DNA from: Candidatus Neomicrothrix parvicella RN1
GTDB taxonomy: Bacteria > Actinomycetota > Acidimicrobiia > Acidimicrobiales > VFJN01
Length of the DNA: 45,028 nt
Reading direction: 5' to 3'
Assembly: GCA_945898515.1 (NCBI GenBank)
Contig: CAMDIH010000010.1
Coordinates: 1 to 45,028 of the forward strand
Position numbers and translations under genes: made by a program. Below are positions 1 to 7,730 of the stretch, piece after piece (position 1 is the stretch's first letter; each line of letters begins with the position of its first letter). Under the pieces are notes generated by a model, which saw nothing but the letters and a program-made list of their open reading frames with translations, searched no databases and was not told where the DNA came from.

Positions 1-2
1 CT

Positions 3-830
3 GAGCCATCCCAGGGTCCGGCTGATCGCCTCATCGGAAAGACGCAGGCGACGCTTGACCACGTCGTAACCCGCCAGCGCTTTGGTATCGAGATAAATGG
101 AGATGCCCCGCCACCCGTCGGTGGGCCGCGCCCGATAGGTGGTGGAGCGAGCAAGCACCTCGGCTTCTTCGGTGAAGTAATAAAGGGCCAGCGACTGTCG
201 GGCCAGACCGGGCGGAACGGTGAGGGGCTCGGGATGCCCGTGGTAGGAGTGCTCATCAGTGGTGAAAATGAGGAGTCGGTTGCCCGTGGGCTCCACCCGG
301 GTGACCGCTCGCTGCATGTCCTTGGACCACAGTTGCAACTGTCCGCCCCAAGCCGACTCCCAGGTGGGATTGAGGTAGAGAAGCAGGTTCACGCGACGCC
401 GCCACCCTGGCCTGCTGTGGTGGGCGGTGAAGTCGGCGTGGACATTCAAGAAGCCACCGGCCACGGACCGATGAAGCCCCCCACCATCCATCACATCGTC
501 GGCCTGGAGGTGGGGGAATCCGGTGAGCTCCCCCAGGAAGGCCACGAAACGATCGGAGGTGAAAGCGGCCGCCACTGCCTCCAGGGTGGGTCCCCAGGTC
601 GACTTGGTCGTGTTGGCGAATTTCCGCTCGTTGAGATGGAGGTAGTTCGTCCAGGCCTCGGGCGTAATGCGCCCGAACTCCTCGTACAGCTCAGCGATGA
701 CGTCCGGGTACAACACATCATCGAGCACGATGTGGGGGTAGGGGCTCGCCTCGGCGTAGCGCTCCAAGAGTTCCGGAAGAGCTGCCTCCAACTTGTCGAT
801 GCAGACCAGATCTGGCGTAGTGGGGTGCAT
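3..830 (-). CDS. 2OG-Fe(II) oxygenase, prolyl-hydroxylase-like (C-terminus off window)
   Basis: The reading frame runs from an ATG at 830 off the left edge, so only 276 N-terminal residues are seen. The double-stranded beta-helix core is present. HADF (H131, D133) supplies the first two iron ligands, the HGHP segment (H197 or H199) the distal histidine, and R211 fits the 2-oxoglutarate-binding arginine. The N-terminal YPHIVLDDVLYPDVI and overall layout match the Tpa1/proline 4-hydroxylase-like family (COG3751), which hydroxylates protein or small-molecule proline. The substrate here is unknown. An in-frame TAA lies about 50 bases upstream of the ATG, so the start cannot move far. It is divergent from the membrane protein at 943. 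The family is clear, the specific role is not. Confidence 0.8.
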   Translation of the reverse strand, partial: MHPTTPDLVCIDKLEAALPELLERYAEASPYPHIVLDDVLYPDVIAELYEEFGRITPEAWTNYLHLNERKFANTTKSTWGPTLEAVAAAFTSDRFVAFLGELTGFPHLQADDVMDGGGLHRSVAGGFLNVHADFTAHHSRPGWRRRVNLLLYLNPTWESAWGGQLQLWSKDMQRAVTRVEPTGNRLLIFTTDEHSYHGHPEPLTVPPGLARQSLALYYFTEEAEVLARSTTYRARPTDGWRGISIYLDTKALAGYDVVKRRLRLSDEAISRTLGWL

Positions 831-942
831 GGCTCCAACGTCGTGACGGGGGTTCTGACCCTTCGGCGGGATAGATTACTGTACCGGTGGTGGATGCCCT
901 GGCCCGAGCTCACCCGCGACACCGTGGGCCTGCACCGGTCGC

Positions 943-3021
943 GTGATCCACCCGTTCGCCATCGCCCGGACCCGGTGGGAACAGGCCGAGCCTGACCTGC
1001 GCCGCTACACCCGCAGTGTCACGGCGGCTGGTGGCCTGGGCCTCATTGCGTACCTCGCCGTGCTCTGGGACTTCGGCTGGCACCCTTTGCGCACCGCCAT
1101 TGGTGGCGCCGACTTCTCCGGCTTCTACGACCTCCAAACCCGCCAGTTGTTCCAGGGGAACCTCGACGTGCCCCGGAATATCCTCGGCTTGGAAGCCTTC
1201 GCCGTACGCGGCAAGGAATTTATGTACTTCCCCCCGGGACCCTCCTTTCTCCGGGCCCCGTTTTTTCTCTTTACCGATCGCCTGGACAGCAAGTTCACCG
1301 CCTTTTCGATGCTGGCGGCTTGGAGCGTCTCGGCCGTCCTCATCGCCCTGCTGATGTGGCGGGTTCGGCTTCTGCTGCGAGGACGCACCGGTCTGGGTCG
1401 GGCCGAGGCGATTGGCTTTGGCCTCCTGCTGTTCTCGCTCATGGCGGGTTCGGTCGTGCTCTACCTGGGATCGCTCCCCTTCGTCTATCACGAGGCCTAC
1501 GCCTGGGCTATCGCCATGGCGCTCGGGGCCACCTTCAGCACCATCGGCCTTCTGCACCAACCCTCCACCCGCGGGGCACTCGCCGCCGGCGCCTTCACCC
1601 TCGGGGCCATTCTCAGCCGCACCACCTCGGGCTGGGCCTGCGCGGGGGGTCTCATCCTGGCGGCGTTGTGGTTCGCATCGGGTCGCAGCCACCAGAAGCT
1701 CCCGCGCCGCTGGGTGGCCACCCTGCTTGCCGCCGCCTTCGTGCCGTTGGCCGTGGGCATCATCTTGAACTGGGCCAAATTTCGCCACCCCTATTTCTTC
1801 CCCCTGCAGGATCAGATCTGGACCGGCATGAGCGCGCAGCGACGCGCCGCGCTTGATGCCAACGGCGGCGACCTCGTGTCTCCGAGCATCCTCCCGGCCA
1901 CCGTGATGGGGTACTTCCGTCCCGACGGCATCCGCTTCAGCACGCTCTTTCCCTACATCACCCTGCCCGCTGAGGTCCCCAAAAACTATGGCGGCTCATT
2001 CCTGGATCAGATGTACCGCACCGGCAGTGTCGTGGCCTTCATGCCGGCGCTGGTGCTACTCAGTGGCTGGGGTCTCATCACCGCTTTTCGGCGGGGCGTG
2101 AAGCGCGAGGTGCGAAACCTTCGCATCCCCCTGCTCGCGGTGCTCGCCATCCCGCTTCCCATCATGTTCTACGGCTACATCGCGATGCGCTACACCGCGG
2201 AGTTCATCCCGTTGTTCGCCCTCGCCGGCAGTATCGGCTTCGTGGACATCGCCCGACGCGGCGGACCCCATCCGCGCTGCGCTCGGCTGGCGTTCGGGGT
2301 CCTCGCGATACTGGTGATGTTCGGCTTCGCCGCCAACCTCGCCGTATCGGTCACTTCGGCGCGCCTGGCCAACCCTGGTACCCCCCTCACGCGCTACGTC
2401 CGACTGCAGACCATCCTCAGCGACCGCACCCCCGGCCGTCCCTTGGACCGCCTCATCCAACAGGCCCCTACGCTGCCTCACTCCGGTCCCACCGATCGGA
2501 TCCAGATCGTGGGCGACTGCCGTGCCGTCTACATCGGCAGTGGCGACCCGCTCGCCCCTTGGATTCCTTTTGAAATCCAGCCGCTCGAGTGGGATCTCGA
2601 TCTGGCCAACCCACCCACGAAACCCACCACACTCGACATAGCCCGAGCCGATGGGGTCCCCGGCGACGGCTTCCAACTCGAATTCGATGGCGCAGGGCGC
2701 TATCGGGGCACCTTCAGTTCCCCCGGGGATGTAGCGGTGGGCCGCTGGCGGGCCGTCCCCCCCGACGGGGTGCATCTGCGCCTCTTTGCGTATCTCACCG
2801 AACATCTCTACATCCTCATCGATGTAGACCGCCCCGCCCGGGGCCTCGTTGATGTGCCGTTAGCCCAACTCGATCAGACGCCGTACCGCCAGCAGCTGAC
2901 CTTCCGCTCTACCGCTGGCGACGAGCCGCTGCCCCCCGGCCTCACCGTCACCCAACGCGAACTGCCCCCGCCGCCAGTGTGTCCGACGCTGCGGGACCGA
3001 ATCGATCCCAGCGATCGCTGA
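943..3021 (+). CDS. Large polytopic membrane protein, GT-C glycosyltransferase-like
   Basis: The product is 692 residues, from a GTG start. A hydrophobic helix near residues 30-48 is followed by a loop with ADFSGFYDLQ, then many membrane spans to about residue 490 and a soluble C-terminal region of some 200 residues. This layout, with acidic residues in the first extracytoplasmic loop, is typical of GT-C transferases that use polyprenyl-phosphate sugars, but no diagnostic motif identifies the substrate. It is a paralogue of the protein at 14815: both share FYD.Q in loop 1, GDC.A.Y around residue 520 and the same overall plan. It lies 30 bases before an acyl-CoA synthetase that has its own -10 element. 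A role in cell-surface glycan assembly is inferred from the locus. Confidence 0.7.
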   Translation: MIHPFAIARTRWEQAEPDLRRYTRSVTAAGGLGLIAYLAVLWDFGWHPLRTAIGGADFSGFYDLQTRQLFQGNLDVPRNILGLEAFAVRGKEFMYFPPGPSFLRAPFFLFTDRLDSKFTAFSMLAAWSVSAVLIALLMWRVRLLLRGRTGLGRAEAIGFGLLLFSLMAGSVVLYLGSLPFVYHEAYAWAIAMALGATFSTIGLLHQPSTRGALAAGAFTLGAILSRTTSGWACAGGLILAALWFASGRSHQKLPRRWVATLLAAAFVPLAVGIILNWAKFRHPYFFPLQDQIWTGMSAQRRAALDANGGDLVSPSILPATVMGYFRPDGIRFSTLFPYITLPAEVPKNYGGSFLDQMYRTGSVVAFMPALVLLSGWGLITAFRRGVKREVRNLRIPLLAVLAIPLPIMFYGYIAMRYTAEFIPLFALAGSIGFVDIARRGGPHPRCARLAFGVLAILVMFGFAANLAVSVTSARLANPGTPLTRYVRLQTILSDRTPGRPLDRLIQQAPTLPHSGPTDRIQIVGDCRAVYIGSGDPLAPWIPFEIQPLEWDLDLANPPTKPTTLDIARADGVPGDGFQLEFDGAGRYRGTFSSPGDVAVGRWRAVPPDGVHLRLFAYLTEHLYILIDVDRPARGLVDVPLAQLDQTPYRQQLTFRSTAGDEPLPPGLTVTQRELPPPPVCPTLRDRIDPSDR

Positions 3022-3039
3022 GGCCCCCGGGCCATCGCC

Positions 3040-3045
3040 TACGCT
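3040..3045 (+). promoter_or_regulatory. Predicted -10 element, leaderless promoter of acyl-CoA synthetase
   Basis: TACGCT ends exactly 6 bases before the GTG at 3052. Transcription would then start at or within one base of the start codon. No Shine-Dalgarno sequence is present, which supports the GTG as the start. Confidence 0.55.
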
Positions 3046-3051
3046 GCGGCC

Positions 3052-4686
3052 GTGGCGTTCGGAGTGGTACCGGAGGAGCTAAACCTGGCCGACGTCCACG
3101 AAGCCATTGCCGCCACCATTGGCGACCGAGACTGCATCGTCTGGCGCCAGCGCCACTGGAGTTGGGCCGAGGTCACCGACCGAACGCGGCGGGTGGCCGC
3201 CGTTCTCCGGGAGGCCGGACTGGGAATGAGCGCCCCGGTGGAGGACCGCAAGGGATGGGACTCCCCCCATGACCACGTTGCCATCTATCTCCACAACGGC
3301 AACGAGTATCTCGAAGTCCTCCTCGGCGCCGCCAAGGCCCGAGCGGTGGGAGTGAACATCAACTTCCGATACGTCGCGGAGGAACTCCGTTACGTCCTCA
3401 ACGACTGCCGGGCCAAGGCCATCGTCTACCACGGCGCCTTCGCCGCCACCCTGGCCGAGGTGTTACCGGATCTGCCCGAAGTGCGACTGCTCCTGCAGGT
3501 CGAGGATGGCTCCGGCGCCCCGCTGTTACCGGGAGCACACCCCTATGAAGTGGCGGTGGCCGCCGCCACCCCCGTCGCCCCGGTTGGGCTGTCGCCCGAT
3601 GACCTCTACATCCTCTACACCGGCGGCACCACCGGCATGCCCAAGGGGGTGCTCTGGCGCCAGGCCGATTTTCTGGCCGCCTGCCTCGGGGTGGCGAGCA
3701 CCAAGGCCGATCTGGTCGCCGCCGCCGGCACCGCCCGCCTTCGCGCTCTTCCCGCGCCCCCCTTCATGCACGGTGCCGCCCACTGGAATGCCATCAGCGC
3801 GTGGATCTCCGGGGGCACCGTGGTGATTCAGGCCGACCCGTTGCGGTTCGACCCGGTGGACATCGTCAACACCATAGAGATCGAGGAGGTTTCCTCGTTA
3901 CTCATCGTGGGCGACGCATTTGCCCGACCGCTGGTGGACGAACTCGAGGCGCGCCCCCGACCCCTGCCGAAGTTCCGTTTTCTCCTCACCGGTGGCGCCA
4001 TCCTGTCGCCCTCGGTCAAAACCCAACTCCTCGACCTCCTCCCCCAGTTGCGGATCGTGGATGTGTTGGGCTCATCGGAAACGGGGCGCCAAGGCGTGGC
4101 GCGATCCGACCAGCAACACTCCGCCACCGCCGCCATGTTTCAGCCCTCCCCCACCACCGCGGTGCTCTCCGCCGATCGCCAACGCGTGCTCCCACCCGGC
4201 GATCCCGAAGTGGGCTGGCTCACCCAAACCGGGCGGGTGCCGCTCGGTTACCTCGGGGATGAGCCGAAGACGCTGGCCACCTTTCCGATGATCCATGGGA
4301 TTCGCCATGCCGTAGCCGGCGACCGAGCCCGGATCCACGCCGATGGGTCCATCGAACTGTGCGGACGGGATTCGGTGACCATCAACACCGGCGGCGAGAA
4401 GGTGTTTGCCGAAGAAGTGGAGCAGGTCCTCAAGCAGCACCCGGCGGTGTTCGACGCATTGGTAGTGGGACGGCCGAGTGAACGCTGGGGCCAAGAAGTG
4501 GTGGCCGTGGTACAACTGCGCCCCCACACCTCCCCCGACGACGCCGCATTAGTCGCGGTGGTCCGAGCCCACCTGGCTGCCTACAAAACGCCGAAGGCCT
4601 TCGTGCGGGTCGAGCAGATCGAGCGGAGTCCTAGTGGCAAGCCCGACTATCGCTGGGCAGTGGCCATGGCCCGCAGTAGCGTTTGA
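3052..4686 (+). CDS. Acyl-CoA synthetase (AMP-binding, FadD19-like)
   Basis: This is an ATP-dependent acyl-adenylate and acyl-CoA forming enzyme of 544 residues. The P-loop motif YTGGTTGMPKG lies near residue 190, the A5-like segment VLGSSETG near 340, GRDSVTINTGGEKVF near 445, and the catalytic lysine in SGKPDYRW at about 530. The segments MPKGVLWRQ, GGEKVFAEEVEQ and SERWGQEVVAVVQL resemble actinobacterial FadD19-type ligases for long-chain or steroid side-chain acids. That substrate is an inference from motif likeness only. The AlkA-like gene begins 6 bases after its stop, so the two are probably co-transcribed. Confidence 0.85.
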   Translation: MAFGVVPEELNLADVHEAIAATIGDRDCIVWRQRHWSWAEVTDRTRRVAAVLREAGLGMSAPVEDRKGWDSPHDHVAIYLHNGNEYLEVLLGAAKARAVGVNINFRYVAEELRYVLNDCRAKAIVYHGAFAATLAEVLPDLPEVRLLLQVEDGSGAPLLPGAHPYEVAVAAATPVAPVGLSPDDLYILYTGGTTGMPKGVLWRQADFLAACLGVASTKADLVAAAGTARLRALPAPPFMHGAAHWNAISAWISGGTVVIQADPLRFDPVDIVNTIEIEEVSSLLIVGDAFARPLVDELEARPRPLPKFRFLLTGGAILSPSVKTQLLDLLPQLRIVDVLGSSETGRQGVARSDQQHSATAAMFQPSPTTAVLSADRQRVLPPGDPEVGWLTQTGRVPLGYLGDEPKTLATFPMIHGIRHAVAGDRARIHADGSIELCGRDSVTINTGGEKVFAEEVEQVLKQHPAVFDALVVGRPSERWGQEVVAVVQLRPHTSPDDAALVAVVRAHLAAYKTPKAFVRVEQIERSPSGKPDYRWAVAMARSSV

Positions 4687-4692
4687 CGCCTC

Positions 4693-5589
4693 ATGTTGCG
4701 GCGCACCATCCCCTTGGCTTCGCCCCTCGAGCTAGAACAAAGTCTGGCGCCGCTTCGATTGGGACAATCGGACCCCACCATGGCGCTGTCGCACTCCATG
4801 GTGCTGTGGTCCACCCGCACGCCTGAGGGCCCCGCCACCATTGAAGTCCACCACCGTGAGCAGGCGCTCGAGGTGGAAGCCTGGGGGGATGGGGCGGACT
4901 GGGCGCTAACGCAGGCCCCGGCCTCCCTGGGTGTACTCGATGACCGCGCCGGTTTCGATCCGGCCCATCCGGTGGTGCGCCGATTACACGAGGCGTCGCC
5001 GGGTCTTCGCCTACCGCGCACGGCTCTCGTGGTCGATGCGGTGCTCTCCGCCGTCCTGCGCCACCACGTGACCCGCTTCGAAGCCCGACGTTCCTTCCAA
5101 CAACTCGCGGAACGCTGGGGCGAGCCTGCTCCCGGACCCGGTGGATTGCGCTTGCGTCCCGAAGCTCATGTTCTGGCTGCCCTCGGTGAGTACGAACTGC
5201 ACGCGGCAGGGGTCGATGCCCGTTGCGCCGATGCCCTCAAGCGGGCCAGTGCCCACGCCAGCCGCATCGAGGCCACCACCGACCTACCCGGGCCAGCCAT
5301 GCGCACGGCGTTGGCGGTGATCCCTGGCATCACCGCCTGGACGGCGGCCGAAGCCGCCCGAGTGTCGGTGGGCGATGCCGATGCCATCGACATCGGCGAC
5401 CCGGCCCAGGCAAAGCTGATCAGCCACACTCTCGGCGGCGCCCCTGAACCCTCCGACGAAGAACTGCTCGAACTCCTCGACGAGTTCACAGGTCACCGAG
5501 GACGAGTGTGCGTCCTCATCGAGTCGGCCGGGTTCGCTTCCCCGGTGGGCGGCAGCCAACCCGGGCCACCGTTCCTGGCCCCAGAGTGA
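4693..5589 (+). CDS. AlkA-like HhH-GPD DNA glycosylase
   Basis: The product has 298 residues. A helix-hairpin-helix segment IPGITAWTAAEAA sits near residue 213, followed by GDADAIDIGDP, which fits the glycine/proline-rich loop and catalytic aspartate of the HhH-GPD superfamily (AlkA: LPGIG.WTA...D). The N-terminal 100 residues correspond to the AlkA-type N-domain. The expected role is removal of alkylated bases, leaving abasic sites for base excision repair. It follows the acyl-CoA synthetase by 6 bases, has no promoter of its own that I can see, and ends 3 bases before the convergent zinc-ribbon gene. The hairpin differs from the usual LPGIG, so substrate range is open. Confidence 0.75.
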   Translation: MLRRTIPLASPLELEQSLAPLRLGQSDPTMALSHSMVLWSTRTPEGPATIEVHHREQALEVEAWGDGADWALTQAPASLGVLDDRAGFDPAHPVVRRLHEASPGLRLPRTALVVDAVLSAVLRHHVTRFEARRSFQQLAERWGEPAPGPGGLRLRPEAHVLAALGEYELHAAGVDARCADALKRASAHASRIEATTDLPGPAMRTALAVIPGITAWTAAEAARVSVGDADAIDIGDPAQAKLISHTLGGAPEPSDEELLELLDEFTGHRGRVCVLIESAGFASPVGGSQPGPPFLAPE

Positions 5590-5592
5590 AGC

Positions 5593-5769
5593 TCACTCCT
5601 TTTGCGCCACCGCGTTCGGTGTCACGTGCATGACCGGCTCGAAGGCCACCGGTTCCACCACCCGGGCTTCAGCGCGCATCGTGGCCCGTAGCTCCCTTCG
5701 GCACGCCGGGCAGGGACCGTAGTAAAGGCCCTCGGAGGGTTCGGTACACCGTGGGCAGATCATGGTCAT
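5593..5769 (-). CDS. Small zinc-ribbon protein, 58 aa
   Basis: A short reading frame starts with ATG ACC ATG at 5769 (second ATG at 5763). It encodes CPRC near residue 5 and CPAC near residue 20, a classic four-cysteine zinc knuckle, then an acidic/hydrophobic tail that ends in VAQKE. Third codon positions are G/C-rich, as in the neighbours. It sits between the AlkA-like gene (3 bases, convergent) and the membrane protein at 5808 (divergent). No catalytic domain is present, so it is more likely a structural or adaptor protein. Function is unknown. Confidence 0.65.
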   Translation of the reverse strand: MTMICPRCTEPSEGLYYGPCPACRRELRATMRAEARVVEPVAFEPVMHVTPNAVAQKE

Positions 5770-5807
5770 ACCCGGCAGGTTCCCACGAACGGGTACGTTG
5801 CTACGCC

Positions 5808-7730
5808 ATGCCCGTCGCCATCCCCCCGTTGCTTCGCCGCCACTGGCCTGCGTTGGTACTGGCGGGGCTCGCCGCCGCGGTGGCGGCCTGGGCTCGCTAC
5901 CGGATCTATCCGGGGTTGTCCTTCAACCGAGACGAGGCCGTCTACCTCTGGCAAGTGGAGACCCTTGAGAAGGGATTCCTGAAGTCAATCGACGGCGGCC
6001 GCCCCGATCTGTTCCTGCCGTGGCTCTCCGCGGCCCGGGATGGTTTTATGTTCACGCAGTACACCCTTGGGTGGCCCCTGGTTCTGTTGGGGGCAAAACT
6101 CCTCACCGGTTCCGTCGCCTCAGCCCTGTATGCCGGGAGCAGTCTGGCCGTGATGGGCACCTATGCCTTTGCCTGGGAAGTCACCCACCGACGGGCTACC
6201 GCCATAGTGGCCGCCGCTTGCATGGTCGCCTCGCCCATTATGGCGATCCAGGGCGGGGTCTACCTCTCCTACCTCTTCACGCTGGGACTGGGCCTGCTCT
6301 TTGGCGTGGGCCTGCTGTCGGGGATCCGCACCGGCCGCAACGGGCGCGTGGTGATCGCCGGCGCCCTGCTGGGGTGGATCTTCTTCACCCGCCCCTATGA
6401 CGGCATGCTCTGGGGGGTCACCTTCGGGCTCTACGCCATCATCGCCACGCGCCATCACTGGCGACAGCTCCTGCGCCCCTTCGTGCTCGTGGCCATCGGA
6501 GCCACACCGTTACTGCTGGCCACCATGGCGTACAACCTCAGCGTTACCGGGGCGCCGTTGGCCTTCCCGATCACCGCTGTTGATCCGCTCGACACCTTCG
6601 GCTTTGGCGTGCGGCGGATCATGCCCAACACGGCCAGTACCGTGTATTCACTGCCCAAGGGGCTCTATGCCTTGGCCAAACATGCCTTCTTCTTCCCCTG
6701 GTTCCTCCTCGGGAGTTATCTCGGGATCGCCATCGCCGCCGTCGGACTGTGGGGGGCCCGTCACCGCCAGACCACCCTGCTGATTGTGATGTTGGGGGTG
6801 GTATTTCCCCTCGGCTACCTGCCCTTTTGGGGCAATTGGGTGTCGGGGCAGTTCACCCGGATCAGCGGTCCGATCTACTACCTGCCGCTCTACACCAGCA
6901 TCGTCGTGCTCATCGCCATCGCCATCGTCGAGTGGTACCCCCGCCATCGCGCCGGGGTGAGCGCCCTCGCACTGGCCCTCGTACTGGCCACCCTCCCCCC
7001 GGCCGTCAGTCGCTTCCACATCAACAGCCGCCTGAGCACCCCCCAGCAGGCATGGCTGCGCAGCGTGGAGGCCATCGACGGCCCCGCCATCGTCTTCGTG
7101 GGGGACAGCAAGGGTCACCTGTTGTTCCTCAACCCCTTCAGCGCCAATGGCCCTCAACTCAACGACCGAATCCTCTACGCCGTGGATCAACACCCCGACA
7201 TGCTCGACCTCATCGCGGAGGAACCCGCTCGCCAGCCCTACCTCCAGTGGGCCACTGCCCCCCAGGAGGACCTCGGCCCGAAAGAGAAACCCGTCTCCTT
7301 CGATGTAGTCCTCGAGCCGGTCACCGTGACCCGTGGGGTCACCCTGTCCCTCCAGGTCACCGCCGGAGACCCCCACGGTGAGGCGGTGGTGGCGGTTGAG
7401 GTGCGGGTGGCGGGCCAGTCGATCCGTCGCAGCGTGCCCGCCGGCAGACCACTGCCACCGCTCACCATTGGCCCCCCGGGCAGCGGGAGCGATCTCATCC
7501 TGACACCGCGGGGGGTACTGGTGATCACCCTCGGGTACGGGGCGAGCGAAGAAGCCGCCCTCGCATCACCGCGAGCCCAACACCGCATGGTGTTCCGACA
7601 GGTGGATTCCGAGGTGGAGGTGTTGGTGCCCGCCAATCGATTTGTGTATGAACAACTCCCGGACCGCTGGGAGTGGAGACACCGATTGACCACGCCTGAC
7701 CTCGCCGTGAAGATCACTGCGAGCGACTGA
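5808..7730 (+). CDS. Membrane glycosyltransferase, GT-C/ArnT-like
   Basis: The ATG at 5808 gives 640 residues. This is preferred to an upstream GTG because the sequence before it overlaps the divergent zinc-ribbon gene and is not hydrophobic. After a first membrane helix comes FNRDEAVYLWQ, the acidic DE motif of the first extracytoplasmic loop that is typical of ArnT/PMT-type GT-C enzymes using polyprenyl-phosphate sugar donors. About ten further membrane spans follow to near residue 410, then a soluble domain of about 220 residues rich in beta strands. TACGTT lies 8 bases before the ATG as a possible -10. Its 3' end overlaps the convergent AftD-like gene by 17 bases. Sugar and acceptor are unknown. 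Confidence 0.75.
   Translation: MPVAIPPLLRRHWPALVLAGLAAAVAAWARYRIYPGLSFNRDEAVYLWQVETLEKGFLKSIDGGRPDLFLPWLSAARDGFMFTQYTLGWPLVLLGAKLLTGSVASALYAGSSLAVMGTYAFAWEVTHRRATAIVAAACMVASPIMAIQGGVYLSYLFTLGLGLLFGVGLLSGIRTGRNGRVVIAGALLGWIFFTRPYDGMLWGVTFGLYAIIATRHHWRQLLRPFVLVAIGATPLLLATMAYNLSVTGAPLAFPITAVDPLDTFGFGVRRIMPNTASTVYSLPKGLYALAKHAFFFPWFLLGSYLGIAIAAVGLWGARHRQTTLLIVMLGVVFPLGYLPFWGNWVSGQFTRISGPIYYLPLYTSIVVLIAIAIVEWYPRHRAGVSALALALVLATLPPAVSRFHINSRLSTPQQAWLRSVEAIDGPAIVFVGDSKGHLLFLNPFSANGPQLNDRILYAVDQHPDMLDLIAEEPARQPYLQWATAPQEDLGPKEKPVSFDVVLEPVTVTRGVTLSLQVTAGDPHGEAVVAVEVRVAGQSIRRSVPAGRPLPPLTIGPPGSGSDLILTPRGVLVITLGYGASEEAALASPRAQHRMVFRQVDSEVEVLVPANRFVYEQLPDRWEWRHRLTTPDLAVKITASD

Noticed and set aside
234-995. 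Open frame on the plus strand opposite the 2OG oxygenase
   Set aside because: Its sequence is antisense to a clear oxygenase with all active-site residues and shows no family of its own.
910-1788. Long minus-strand frame across the 943 gene
   Set aside because: It encodes a Gly/Glu/Arg-rich sequence typical of the antisense of a high-GC gene, whereas the plus strand encodes a membrane protein with a paralogue.
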